Notes: generated by a model from the sequence alone, not told the origin. Numbered from the stretch's first letter, positions 49,559-57,997 are shown. The stretch is DNA of 64,000 nucleotides from an uncultured Prevotellaceae bacterium (GCA_902781315.1 CACZIT010000006.1:1-64000); one strand, 5' to 3'. Numbers and translations: made by a program.

Positions 49559-52273
49559 ATGAAAAAAAGTAGTAGATACATACCAGTCAGGCTGTTCACT
49601 CCCCTCCATACAGGGAGGGGCTGGGGGTGGGTCTCTCTGTTTTTATCGCTTTTTGTTACTTTGAATACGTCGGCACAGGATGTCATTGAGTTTCCCGACA
49701 TCTCGTATGCAGGATCGCCCCGCACGCTGGTGCTCGGCGGCATCAACATCTCGGGCATGGAGGGCTACGAAGACTATGCCCTCATGGGCATCTCGGGCCT
49801 GACCATCGGACAGGAAATAGACGTGCCCGGCACGCAGATCACCGACGCCGTGAAGCGCTACTGGCGCCACGGACTGTTCTCAAACGTCTCCATCGCTGCC
49901 GACTCCATCGTGGGCAACCGCATCTGGCTGCACATCACGCTGGCCGCACGCCCGCGCGTGTCGGAAATTAATTATGTGGGCATGAAGAAGTCGGAGAAGG
50001 AAGACCTGGAGAAGAAACTCGGCATGACGCCCGGCATGAGCGTTCACCCGAACGTGATTGACCGCGCAAAGATTCTGGCCAAGAAGTACTACGACGACAA
50101 GGGCTTCAAGAATGCCGAAATAGACATCCTGCAGCACGACGACGTGTCGCAGAAGAACAATGTCATCCTCGACGTCGTGGTGGACAAGAAGGAGAAGATG
50201 AAGGTGCGCGAAATCATCATCGACGGCAACGAGCAGATACCCGACAAGAAGCTGAAGGGCGGATTGTTCCGCAAGGGTGCCTTTGCCAAGACCCACGAGG
50301 CCGGCAAGCTGGCGTCGTTCCTGAAATCCAAGAAGTTCACCCCCGAGCGCTGGAAGGAAGACAAGAAGAAGCTCATTGAGAAATACAACGAATACGGCTA
50401 TCGCGACGCCGTCATCGTGGAGGACAGCGTGTGGAACGTAGACCCGAAGCACGTCAGTATCTACGTGAAGGTGGACGAAGGTTCGAAGTACTACCTGCGC
50501 AACATCACCTGGGTGGGCAACACCGTCTACCCGACCGACTACCTGCAGCGCCTGCTGGACATGCAGAAGGGCGACGTCTACAACCAGAAGCACCTGAACA
50601 AGCGACTGACCGAGGACGAGGATGCCGTGGGCAACGAGTACTGGAACAACGGCTACATGTTCTACAACCTGCAGCCCACCGAGGTGAACATCGTGGGCGA
50701 CAGCATCGACCTGGAGATGCGTATCCAGGAGGGTCCGCAGGCCCACATCAACCGCGTGCGCATCAACGGTAACGACCGACTCTATGAGAACGTGATCCGT
50801 CGCGAACTGCGCACGAAGCCCGGCGACCTGTTCTCGAAGGATGCCCTGATGCGTTCGGCCCGCGAACTGGCCGCCATGGGACACTTCGACCAGGAGAAGA
50901 TTAACCCCGTGCCGAAGCCCAACGGCGAAAACGGTACCGTGGACATCGACTGGGAACTGGAGCAGAAGTCGAACGACCAGGTGGAACTCTCGCTCGGTTG
51001 GGGACAGACGGGTATCATAGGCCGCGTCGGACTGAAGCTGAATAACTTCTCAATGGCCAACCTCTTCCGCAAGAACAGCGAGCACCGCGGCATCATGCCC
51101 GTGGGCGACGGCGAGACGCTGGGCATCAACTTCCAGACCAACGGACGCTACTACAGCTCGCTCAACACCAGCTACTCTACCAACTGGTTCGGCAACAAGC
51201 GACCTATACAGTTCTCCGTAGGCCTCTACTACTCGAAGCAGAGCGACATCTCGAACACCTATTATAATAGTGGCTACATGAACAACTACATGAACTACCT
51301 CTACGGTTACAACAGCTACTATTACAACAACTACGAGAGCTTCTACGACCCCGACAAGTACATCAAACTCTACGGAGCATCGCTGGGATGGGGTAAGCGT
51401 CTGCGCTGGCCCGACGACTACTTCATGCTGTCGGCACAGGTGGCCTTCACGCGCTACTCGCTGAAGAACTGGCAGTACTTTGCCATCATGAGCAACGGTA
51501 ATGCCAACAACCTGAACGTCACGCTGTCGCTCACGCGCTCGTCGTCTGACAGCCCGCTGTTCCCGCGCCGCGGTTCTGAGTTCTCGGCTTCCGTGCAGCT
51601 CACGCCGCCATGGTCGGCCTGGGATGGCAAGGACTACGAGCATCTGGCACGCGAGGAAGACCGCATGTCGCCCGACTACGCGCAGCAACAGCAGGAGAAG
51701 TACCGTTGGATTGAGTACCACAAGTGGAAGTTCAAGGGACGCACCTTCACCGCGCTCACCAAGGGCAACAAGTGTCTCGTGCTGATGACGCGTGTCGAAC
51801 TCGGCCTGCTGGGCTCCTACAACAAGTTCAAGAAGTCGCCCTTCGAGACGTTCTACGTCGGTGGCGACGGCATGAGTGGCTACAGCTACGGCTATGCCGA
51901 GGAGACCATCGGACTGCGCGGTTACGAGAACGGTTCTATCTCGAACACCGCTGCCTACGAGGCCGGCACCAGTGCCTACTACAATGCCTATGCCTACGAC
52001 CGCTTCACGCTCGAACTGCGCTATCCGTTCATGCTGGGCAACACCACCATCTACGGTCTGGCCTTCCTCGAGGGCGGTAACGCCTGGGCCGACACCAAGA
52101 GGTTCAACCCCTTCGAGCTGAAACGTTCGGCCGGCGTCGGCGTGCGCATCTTCCTGCCTATGGTCGGTCTGATGGGTATCGACTGGGCCTATGGTTTCGA
52201 CAAGGCCTACTCCAACGGTGGCATGAAGAAGGGAGGATCGCAGTTCCACTTCATCCTCGGACAGGAGTTCTAA
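49559..52273 (+). CDS. bamA: Outer membrane protein assembly factor BamA
   Basis: Essential outer membrane insertase. There are five POTRA domains (about residues 60-450, e.g. VREIIIDGNEQIPDKKLKGG) followed by a 16-strand barrel (about 450-904), with the family loop sequence YVGGDGMSGYSY and a C-terminal strand FHFILGQEF. The signal peptide is unusual: after MKKSSRYIPVRL comes FTPLHTGRGWGW, encoded by a class 1 palindrome, before the hydrophobic core VSLFLSLFVTL and cleavage near TSAQ. The operon context (uppS, bamA, three Skp-like genes) is classical. Confidence 0.95.
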   Translation: MKKSSRYIPVRLFTPLHTGRGWGWVSLFLSLFVTLNTSAQDVIEFPDISYAGSPRTLVLGGINISGMEGYEDYALMGISGLTIGQEIDVPGTQITDAVKRYWRHGLFSNVSIAADSIVGNRIWLHITLAARPRVSEINYVGMKKSEKEDLEKKLGMTPGMSVHPNVIDRAKILAKKYYDDKGFKNAEIDILQHDDVSQKNNVILDVVVDKKEKMKVREIIIDGNEQIPDKKLKGGLFRKGAFAKTHEAGKLASFLKSKKFTPERWKEDKKKLIEKYNEYGYRDAVIVEDSVWNVDPKHVSIYVKVDEGSKYYLRNITWVGNTVYPTDYLQRLLDMQKGDVYNQKHLNKRLTEDEDAVGNEYWNNGYMFYNLQPTEVNIVGDSIDLEMRIQEGPQAHINRVRINGNDRLYENVIRRELRTKPGDLFSKDALMRSARELAAMGHFDQEKINPVPKPNGENGTVDIDWELEQKSNDQVELSLGWGQTGIIGRVGLKLNNFSMANLFRKNSEHRGIMPVGDGETLGINFQTNGRYYSSLNTSYSTNWFGNKRPIQFSVGLYYSKQSDISNTYYNSGYMNNYMNYLYGYNSYYYNNYESFYDPDKYIKLYGASLGWGKRLRWPDDYFMLSAQVAFTRYSLKNWQYFAIMSNGNANNLNVTLSLTRSSSDSPLFPRRGSEFSASVQLTPPWSAWDGKDYEHLAREEDRMSPDYAQQQQEKYRWIEYHKWKFKGRTFTALTKGNKCLVLMTRVELGLLGSYNKFKKSPFETFYVGGDGMSGYSYGYAEETIGLRGYENGSISNTAAYEAGTSAYYNAYAYDRFTLELRYPFMLGNTTIYGLAFLEGGNAWADTKRFNPFELKRSAGVGVRIFLPMVGLMGIDWAYGFDKAYSNGGMKKGGSQFHFILGQEF
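49599..49637. repeat. Class 1 palindrome inside the bamA signal-peptide region
   Basis: CCCCTCCATACAGGGAGGGG with a following CTGGGGGTGGG is read in frame, lengthening the region before the hydrophobic core by about 12 residues. Confidence 0.85.
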
Positions 52274-52429
52274 GCGCTTTACGCGCAGCTCAAGAAAGTT
52301 GAATGCTGCTGAGGCTGCGGTACAAGAGGTCCCGAAAAAGTTAAATAAACTAAACGACCTGCAACTTTTCAGCGTGCAGAGAGTCATACGAAATGAGTAT
52401 TCACTTAAAACATAAAAAGGAATAAAGAC

Positions 52430-52948
52430 ATGAAGAAGATTATCATTTGTGCAATGTGCGCCATGTGCGCATTCACCACAGCCAGCGCCCAGAAGTTTGC
52501 GCTGCTCGACATGGAATATATCCTGAAGAACATCCCCGCTTATGAGCGCGCCAACGAGCAGCTCAACCAGGTGTCGAAGAAATGGCAGGCCGAGGTGGAA
52601 GCACTGAACACCGAGGCTCAGACGATGTACAAGAACTACCAGAACGAGGTGGTGTTCCTCTCGCAGGAGCAGAAGAAGGACAAGCAGGACGCCATCATGC
52701 AGAAGGAGAAGGAAGCCAGCGAACTGAAGCGTAAGTACTTCGGTCCGGAAGGCGAACTCTTCAAGAAGCGCGAAAGTCTGATGTCGCCCATTCAGGAGGA
52801 AATCTACAACACCGTGAAGGAAATATCCGAGATGCGCGGCTACAGCCTCGTGCTCGACCGTGCCAGCGAGGCCGCAGGCATCATCTTCGGCTCGCCGTCG
52901 GTCGACATCTCCAACGAGGTGCTCCAGAAGCTCGGCTACGGCCAGTAA
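52430..52948 (+). CDS. Skp/OmpH-family periplasmic chaperone (copy 1)
   Basis: Periplasmic chaperone that carries unfolded outer membrane proteins to BamA. The signal peptide ends TTASAQ. It is 172 aa, with the opening strand KFALLDMEYILKNIPAYERA, two long coiled-coil helices rich in K/E/Q (about 45-125) and the closing GYSLVLDRAS and SPSVDISNEVLQKLG. It is the first of three consecutive paralogues after bamA. Confidence 0.9.
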   Translation: MKKIIICAMCAMCAFTTASAQKFALLDMEYILKNIPAYERANEQLNQVSKKWQAEVEALNTEAQTMYKNYQNEVVFLSQEQKKDKQDAIMQKEKEASELKRKYFGPEGELFKKRESLMSPIQEEIYNTVKEISEMRGYSLVLDRASEAAGIIFGSPSVDISNEVLQKLGYGQ

Positions 52949-52950
52949 TT

Positions 52951-53013
52951 TCTAGAATATCTAGAATGACTAGAGCATCTAGAATGACTAGAACATCTAG
53001 ACCTCCTAGAGAA
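52951..53013. repeat. Nonamer word array between two skp-like genes
   Basis: Seven consecutive 9-nt words built on CTAGA (TCTAGAATA, TCTAGAATG, ACTAGAGCA, TCTAGAATG, ACTAGAACA, TCTAGACCT, CCTAGAGAA) directly follow the stop codon. Confidence 0.9.
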
Positions 53014-53058
53014 GAAATCAACAACCAAATAAAAAATAACAAAACAAAAACAAAAGCA

Positions 53059-53556
53059 ATGAAAAAGTTTATTTTAGCACTCATGCTGCTGGCCCCGATG
53101 GCTATGCAGGCACAGAAAATCGGTTGCGTCGACTACGACGCAGTAGCCCAGAACCTGCCCGAATACGCTAAGGCACAGGGCGAACTCCAGGCACTCGCCA
53201 AGCAGAAGGACAACGAACTGCAGGAGATGTACACGGAGTTCCAGCGCAAGGCCGACGAATATGACAAGACCAAGTCGACCATGAACGCTACCAAGCAGCA
53301 GGAGACCGAGCAGAGCCTCATGGAACTGCAGCAGAAGATTCAGCAGGCCCAGCAGGATGCCCAGCAGGAAATCTCCAAGGCTCAGCAGGAGAAACTCACC
53401 CCCATCCAGACCAAAGTGGCAAAGGCCATCGAGAACGTGGGCAACAACGGTAAGTACTCCATCATCGTGATGAAAGGCTCGCTGCCCTTCATCAGCTCTA
53501 CGCTCGTCACCGACGTCACCAGCGAGTGCAAGACCGAGGTTCTGAAGCTGAAGTAA
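53059..53556 (+). CDS. Skp/OmpH-family periplasmic chaperone (copy 2)
   Basis: A 165-aa exported protein (signal peptide MKKFILALMLLAPMAMQAQ). Skp layout: strand KIGCVDYDAVAQNLPEYAKA, then a coiled-coil hairpin with many Q/E/K (LMELQQKIQQAQQDAQQE), closing strand KYSIIVMKGSLPFISS and TDVTSECKTEVLKL. Start is ATG 53059; upstream in-frame sequence is the nonamer array. Q-rich helices differ from copy 1, so the paralogues have diverged. Confidence 0.9.
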   Translation: MKKFILALMLLAPMAMQAQKIGCVDYDAVAQNLPEYAKAQGELQALAKQKDNELQEMYTEFQRKADEYDKTKSTMNATKQQETEQSLMELQQKIQQAQQDAQQEISKAQQEKLTPIQTKVAKAIENVGNNGKYSIIVMKGSLPFISSTLVTDVTSECKTEVLKLK

Positions 53557-53627
53557 TTCTCGCAAAGGACATAGTGAACAACAAGGGCAACTCATAACTC
53601 TGAACTCAGAACTATGAGTTGCCCTTT

Positions 53628-53690
53628 CACTCCCCTTCAAGCCTTTTAAACCCCTCCACTCCCCTTTACGCCCTTTATACCCCTATTAAA
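53628..53690. repeat. CCCCTTTA-type word array
   Basis: Words CACTCCCCTT, AAACCCCT, CACTCCCCTTTACGCCCTTT lie between copies 2 and 3 of the skp-like genes. Same family as 11204-11471. Confidence 0.75.
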
Positions 53691-53697
53691 AAAAACT

Positions 53698-54252
53698 ATG
53701 CAAAAGACCATACTACGATTCTGCCTCGTGGCCACCCTGTTCTTTGCGGGCACAACCTTGCAGGCACAGGAAACTCCCGTAGAAAAAACCGCGGCAGCCG
53801 AGGTCCCGACGGGCATCTTCGGCTACCTGAGCTACGACGAGGTGCTTCAGGCCATGCCAGCCATGAGCGTCGTCAAGGCAAAGACGCAGGCTCTGCGCGA
53901 GCAGTACGAAAAGGAACTGCAGCGCGCCGAAGACGAGTTCAACAAGAAATACGAGGATTTCCTCGAAGGCCAGCGCCAGTTTGCGCCGTCCATCTACAAG
54001 AAGCGTCAGGCCGAACTCACCGACCTCATGCAGCGCAACATTGCCTTCAAGGCAGAGGTTCAGCAGCAACTGAAGCAGTCTGAGGAAGAAGCCATGGCTC
54101 CGCTCAGGCAGCGCCTTGCCGCCGCCATCGCCCAAGTGGCCAAGAACCTCAGTCTCGCCTTTGTCCTGAACACCGATGGCAATGCTGTCCCCTACGTCGA
54201 TCCCGCCATGGGCACCGACATCACAAAGGCTGTCCTCGAAGCATTGAAGTAA
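53698..54252 (+). CDS. Skp/OmpH-family periplasmic chaperone (copy 3)
   Basis: A 184-aa exported protein (signal peptide ending TTLQAQ). After a short linker the Skp core begins (GIFGYLSYDEVLQAMPAMSV), followed by coiled coil (REQYEKELQRAEDEFNKKYEDF, FKAEVQQQLKQSEEEAMAPL) and the closing NLSLAFVLNTDGNAVPYVDP. It is the most divergent of the three. murI follows, after a heptamer array. Confidence 0.85.
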   Translation: MQKTILRFCLVATLFFAGTTLQAQETPVEKTAAAEVPTGIFGYLSYDEVLQAMPAMSVVKAKTQALREQYEKELQRAEDEFNKKYEDFLEGQRQFAPSIYKKRQAELTDLMQRNIAFKAEVQQQLKQSEEEAMAPLRQRLAAAIAQVAKNLSLAFVLNTDGNAVPYVDPAMGTDITKAVLEALK

Positions 54253-54302
54253 ATAAGGTTTCCCACGCGTCATCTAAATACCCACAGAGCAAGCGGGGAA
54301 AG

Positions 54303-54342
54303 AACTCTAAACTCTCATCTCTCAACTCTCAACTCTCAACTA
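54303..54342. repeat. Heptamer word array just before murI
   Basis: 7-nt words AACTCTA, AACTCTC, ATCTCTC, AACTCTC, AACTCTC run up to 5 nt before the murI ATG, leaving no standard ribosome binding site. Confidence 0.85.
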
Positions 54343-54346
54343 ATAA

Positions 54347-55195
54347 ATGACTCCCATTGGCATCTTCGACTCCGGCTACGGCGGACTGACCATCCTCGAC
54401 GGCATCCGCCACCAGTTGCCACAGTACGACTATCTGTATCTGGGCGACAATGCCCGCGCACCCTACGGTTCGCGGTCGTTCGATGTCGTCTATGAGTTCA
54501 CGCGCCAGGCCGTCGAGAAACTCTTCTCCCTGGGCTGCCAACTGGTCATCCTCGGCTGCAACACCGCCTCGGCAAAGGCACTGCGCAGCATCCAGCAGAA
54601 CGACCTGCCGCGATGGAACAGTCCCGGCTCGCCCCTCTACAACCCCTCGGCAGCCACGCGTCGCGTGCTGGGCGTCATCCGCCCCACTGCCGAAGTCATC
54701 GGCCAACTCACTCGCAGCCGCCACGTAGGCCTGCTGGCCACCGAGGGCACCGTGCGCAGCCAGAGCTACCAGCTCGAAATCCACAAGCTTTCGCCCGACG
54801 TCCAAGTCAGCGGTGTGGCCTGCCCCCTCTGGGTGCCCATCATCGAGGCCGGCGAAGCCTCGTCGCCCGGTGCCGACTACTTCGTCAAGAAGCGCATCGA
54901 CCAGCTCATGGCGCTCGATCCGCTCATCGACACCATCATCCTGGGCTGCACCCACTACCCCCTACTCATGCCGAAAATCGTGAAGTACGCTCCGCAGGGT
55001 GTGCGCCTCGTGCCGCAGGGCGACTACGTGGCCAGCAGCCTGCGCGATTATTTCGCCCGCCACAGCGAAATAGAACAACGCTGCTCGCGCAACGCCACCG
55101 TGCGCTATCTCACCACTGAAAACCCCGACCGTTTTCAGGAAACGGCCCAATACTTCCTTTCCACCCCCATCACCGCCGAGCACGTCGACTTGTAG
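54347..55195 (+). CDS. murI: Glutamate racemase
   Basis: Makes D-glutamate for peptidoglycan. Catalytic motifs are IGIFDSGYGGLTIL (Asp/Ser), the first cysteine in VILGCNTASAKAL and the second in IILGCTHYPLLMP, plus YLGDNARAPYG. It is 282 aa, full length. The last gene of the envelope block; a bidirectional terminator separates it from convergent xerD. Confidence 0.95.
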   Translation: MTPIGIFDSGYGGLTILDGIRHQLPQYDYLYLGDNARAPYGSRSFDVVYEFTRQAVEKLFSLGCQLVILGCNTASAKALRSIQQNDLPRWNSPGSPLYNPSAATRRVLGVIRPTAEVIGQLTRSRHVGLLATEGTVRSQSYQLEIHKLSPDVQVSGVACPLWVPIIEAGEASSPGADYFVKKRIDQLMALDPLIDTIILGCTHYPLLMPKIVKYAPQGVRLVPQGDYVASSLRDYFARHSEIEQRCSRNATVRYLTTENPDRFQETAQYFLSTPITAEHVDL

Positions 55196-55214
55196 CCGTC
55201 CTCGACCGGTGATA

Positions 55215-55287
55215 AAAAAGCGTGCCTTTAGGTACGCGGCATCAGCAGAATCTTCTCTTATGTCGCTAACCTAAAGGCACGCTTTTT
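55215..55287. terminator. Bidirectional terminator between murI and xerD
   Basis: AAAAAGCGTGCCTTTAGGT (55215-55233) pairs perfectly over 19 bp with 55269-55287. The stem has A/T ends usable in both directions and a 35-nt loop. Confidence 0.85.
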
Positions 55288-55333
55288 GGGAGGTCCTTTT
55301 TTTGAGCCAATGAGATGGCAGACGCTCCCCTTT

Positions 55334-56263
55334 TTACGCCTTTTCGCTTCCCTGCTTGTTGCGCGGGTGATGCTGCAGGATTTCTTCGCGGAGGGTGGTA
55401 GTGTCGATGTGGGTATAGATTTCGGTGGTGCCGATGTCTTCGTGGCCGAGCATGGCCTGGATGACGCGCAGGTCGGCACCACCCTCCAGGAGCGCCGTGG
55501 CGAAGGAGTGGCGCAGGGTGTGGGGCGAGATGGTTTTCTTGATGCCAGCCTCCTGGGCCTGGCGCTTCACCATGATGAGGATCATCGTGCGTGTGAGGTG
55601 GGCACCGCGACGGTTCAGGAACACGTAGTCTTCCTCGCCGGGCTTCACCTGCATGAGGTTGCGGTCGAGGAACCAGAGTTGCAGCTCGTGGATGGCGCGG
55701 TGGGAGATGGGCACGAGGCGTTCCTTGGAACCTTTGCCCAAGACGCGCAGGAAGCCGTCGTCGAGGAAGAGGTCGGAGAGTCGCAGGTGGGTGAGCTCGC
55801 TGACGCGCAACCCACAGGAGAAGAGCACTTCAATGATGGCGCGGTTGCGCTGGCCTTCGGCACGCGAGAGGTCGATGCTGGCAATGAGCTGATCGACCTC
55901 TTCGGTTGTGAGCACTTCGGGCAGATGCTCGCCCAGCCGCGGCGATTCGAGCAGTTCCGTGGGGTCGTCGTCGATGTAGCCGTCGAGCTGAAGCCAGCGG
56001 TAGAACGAGCGCACGCCGCTCAGGATGCGTGCCTGCGAGGTGGGGCCGATGCCCAGTTCGTGGAGCGTGGCAGCGAAGTGCTGCAGGTCTTCCAGCCGCA
56101 GCTGCAGGGGGTCATGCTCCTCCTGGTGGCAGTAGCGCAGCAGGTGGCCCAGGTCGTTGCGATAGGCCGCCAGCGTGTTCTGCGAGTAGTTGCGCTCCAG
56201 CTTCAGATAGCGCATGTACTGGCGAACGATGTTCTCTTCGTTCTTTCTGTCCGTTTGCTTCAT
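55334..56263 (-). CDS. xerD: Site-specific tyrosine recombinase XerD
   Basis: Tyrosine recombinase of 309 aa that resolves chromosome dimers. It has an N-terminal SAM-like domain (MRYLKLERNYSQNTLAAYRNDL) and catalytic Arg in CGLRVSELTHLRLSDL. The Lys strand is VLGKGSKERLVPI, then HTLRHSFATALLEGGADLRVIQAMLGHEDIGTTEIYTHI carries the HxxR, H and Tyr residues. Start at 56263 (MKQTDRK). A TATCTTTG box on the minus strand at 56272-56279 leaves almost no leader. Confidence 0.93.
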   Translation of the reverse strand: MKQTDRKNEENIVRQYMRYLKLERNYSQNTLAAYRNDLGHLLRYCHQEEHDPLQLRLEDLQHFAATLHELGIGPTSQARILSGVRSFYRWLQLDGYIDDDPTELLESPRLGEHLPEVLTTEEVDQLIASIDLSRAEGQRNRAIIEVLFSCGLRVSELTHLRLSDLFLDDGFLRVLGKGSKERLVPISHRAIHELQLWFLDRNLMQVKPGEEDYVFLNRRGAHLTRTMILIMVKRQAQEAGIKKTISPHTLRHSFATALLEGGADLRVIQAMLGHEDIGTTEIYTHIDTTTLREEILQHHPRNKQGSEKA

Positions 56264-56271
56264 AACACGTG

Positions 56272-56340
56272 CAAAGATACAACTTTTTCTTGAGAAAGGC
56301 ACTTGGGATTTGGCTGTTTCGAAGTTTTGTTGTATTTTTG
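56272..56340. promoter_or_regulatory. Divergent promoters for xerD and aroQ
   Basis: Minus strand TATCTTTG (56272-56279) for xerD; plus strand TTTG 56309-56312, 20 nt, TATTTTTG 56333-56340 for aroQ. Confidence 0.6.
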
Positions 56341-56364
56341 CAGTGGAAACGTTAAAAAAATGAT

Positions 56365-56787
56365 ATGAAAAAGATTCTGATTGTGAACGGGCCCAACCTG
56401 AATCTGCTGGGCCGCAGGGAGCCGGACGTGTATGGCTCGCAGTCGTTCGACGACTATCTGTCGGAGTTGCGCTCGCGCTATGCCGGGCAGGTGGAACTGA
56501 GCTACTACCAGAGCAACGTGGAGGGCGAGTTGGTGAACCGTCTGCAGGAGGCTGGCTTCGGCGAGGTGGACGGCATTGTGCTGAATGCGGGTGCCTACAC
56601 GCACACAAGTGTGGCGCTGGGCGACTGCATCCGTGCCATCGAGGCTCCCGTGGTGGAGGTACATATATCGAATGTACACGCGCGTGAGGCTTTCCGTCAT
56701 CGTTCGCTGCTGGCTGCTGCATGCCGCGGCGTGATCTGCGGTTTCGGACTCGACTCCTACCGGCTGGCAGTGGAGGGATTGTTGTAA
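56365..56787 (+). CDS. aroQ: 3-dehydroquinate dehydratase, type II
   Basis: Dehydrates 3-dehydroquinate in the shikimate pathway. The 140-aa protein has the type II signature ILIVNGPNLNLLGRREPDVYG with the conserved Arg and Tyr, YYQSNVEGELVNRLQEA, VLNAGAYTHTSVAL and VEVHISNVHAREAFRH (catalytic His). Full length. A CCCTTTA-type word array follows. Confidence 0.95.
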   Translation: MKKILIVNGPNLNLLGRREPDVYGSQSFDDYLSELRSRYAGQVELSYYQSNVEGELVNRLQEAGFGEVDGIVLNAGAYTHTSVALGDCIRAIEAPVVEVHISNVHAREAFRHRSLLAAACRGVICGFGLDSYRLAVEGLL

Positions 56788-56842
56788 GGGGTATAAAGGG
56801 TTTAAGCCCTTTCACTCCCCTTTATACCCTTTAAGCCCTTAT
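56787..56842. repeat. AAAGGG/CCCTTT inverted word array between convergent genes
   Basis: AAGGGGTATAAAGGG is followed by its complement CCCTTTATACCCCTT-like words, able to form a hairpin; it may terminate both aroQ and the methyltransferase gene. Confidence 0.7.
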
Positions 56843-57459
56843 CTAACCACCATCATGGTGAGACCATCGCGCATGGGGAGGATGAGTTTTTCTACGCGAG
56901 GGTCGGTAGCCACGTGGTCGTTGAAGCGACGGATGCCCTGCGTCTGGTGGTCGTGCGAGTAGGCCGGGTCGGCCACATGACCATCCCAGAGGGTGTTGTC
57001 GGCCAGGATGAGCGCGCCGGGCCGCATGAGCGGTAGCAGGGTCTCGTAGGTCTCCACGTAGGTGCGCTTGTCGCCATCGATGAAAGCCATGTCGAACGTG
57101 ATGCCGAGTCGCGGTGCCTCTATGTTGGCATCGCCGATGATGAGGGTGATGCGATCGGAGAGCGTGGAGCCTTCTATCCAGTGGCGTGCGAAGTCCTCCA
57201 TCTCGTCGTTGGCCTCAAAGGTCCAGACGTGGCCTCCGGGCGGAAGTCCCTCGGCCAGACAGAGCGCACTATAACCGCTGAACGTGCCCACTTCGAGCAC
57301 GTTCAGCGGTTTCTTGATTTCCACCAGCATCTTCAGCAACCGGCCTTGCAGATGGCCGCTGACCATGCGTCCGTGGAGAGTCTGCACGTTGGTGGCACGC
57401 CACAGCTGGTGCAGGTATTCGGGTTCTGGCTCAGAATGGGCCAGGATGTAGTCGATCAA
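56839..57459 (-). CDS. SAM-dependent O-methyltransferase (class I, caffeoyl-CoA-type)
   Basis: A 206-aa cytoplasmic methyltransferase. Motifs are NVLEVGTFSGYSALCLAEGL (SAM-binding glycine loop), VWTFEAND, DMAFIDGDKRTYVETYE (metal-binding Asp) and GALILADNTLWDGHV, as in the COMT-like family. The substrate is unknown. The start is a TTG at 57459; an in-frame stop lies just upstream and the next Met is about 30 codons in. The TTG falls within a class 2 word (TTGAACATTGA), so the repeat appears to supply the start. Confidence 0.85.
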   Translation of the reverse strand: MIDYILAHSEPEPEYLHQLWRATNVQTLHGRMVSGHLQGRLLKMLVEIKKPLNVLEVGTFSGYSALCLAEGLPPGGHVWTFEANDEMEDFARHWIEGSTLSDRITLIIGDANIEAPRLGITFDMAFIDGDKRTYVETYETLLPLMRPGALILADNTLWDGHVADPAYSHDHQTQGIRRFNDHVATDPRVEKLILPMRDGLTMMVVR

Positions 57460-57510
57460 TGTTCAATGCCCTTTGGGCGGTTCAATGGGTTCAATGCTGC
57501 TTTGCAGCGG
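57460..57510. repeat. Class 2 hairpin-word array
   Basis: TTCAATG words with hairpins GCCC-TTT-GGGC and GCTGC-TTT-GCAGC fill the gap between the methyltransferase and the barrel protein genes. Confidence 0.85.
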
Positions 57511-57511
57511 T

Positions 57512-57997
57512 TTAAAGGTAGATGCCGAAGCCTAGGCGGAATCCCACCTTCGAGTAGTCGCTGTGGTCCTTGAAGGACTGTTGGTAGTAGATGGAAGGCT
57601 CAATGGTGACGGTGCGGCTGATGAAGAAGGCATAGCCCACTTCGACGCCGGGCATGACGTCGTTATAGCCTCCTGCGGCATGCGCGTACTTCACATTGGC
57701 ACCGAGAAAGATACCGTTCTGCAGGATATAGTAGCGACCGCCGGCACCCAGTTCCACCTGGTCGTTCTTCATGTTGTCGCCGCTGTGGTTCCATCCCACC
57801 TGGCCGTAGAGCAGCACGTTGTCGGCTGCGAAGATGCCACCCTGGCCCTGCAGGCCGATGTTGAATTTGTCGGCTCCGCTGTAGCTGAGGTTAAGGCCTG
57901 TGAGCGAGGCACCAGCATAGAGTTTGCCCTGTTCGAACTGTGCGTGGGCGAGGAGCGGCATGAGAGCCACTGCGAGGATTGCAAATAGTTTCTTCAT
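57512..57997 (-). CDS. Small outer membrane beta-barrel protein
   Basis: A 161-aa exported protein (signal peptide LFAILAVALMPLLAHAQ) with alternating strands (GKLYAGASLTGLNLSYSG, LLYGQVGWNHSGD, VELGAGGRYYI, VKYAHAAGGYND) and a terminal aromatic strand (KVGFRLGFGIYL). It resembles eight-strand OmpX/OmpW-type barrels common in Bacteroidales. Function unknown. Confidence 0.8.
   Translation of the reverse strand: MKKLFAILAVALMPLLAHAQFEQGKLYAGASLTGLNLSYSGADKFNIGLQGQGGIFAADNVLLYGQVGWNHSGDNMKNDQVELGAGGRYYILQNGIFLGANVKYAHAAGGYNDVMPGVEVGYAFFISRTVTIEPSIYYQQSFKDHSDYSKVGFRLGFGIYL

Noticed and set aside
53619-54083. 154-codon frame overlapping skp copy 3
   Set aside because: Different frame of a supported gene; Arg/His-rich with no domain.
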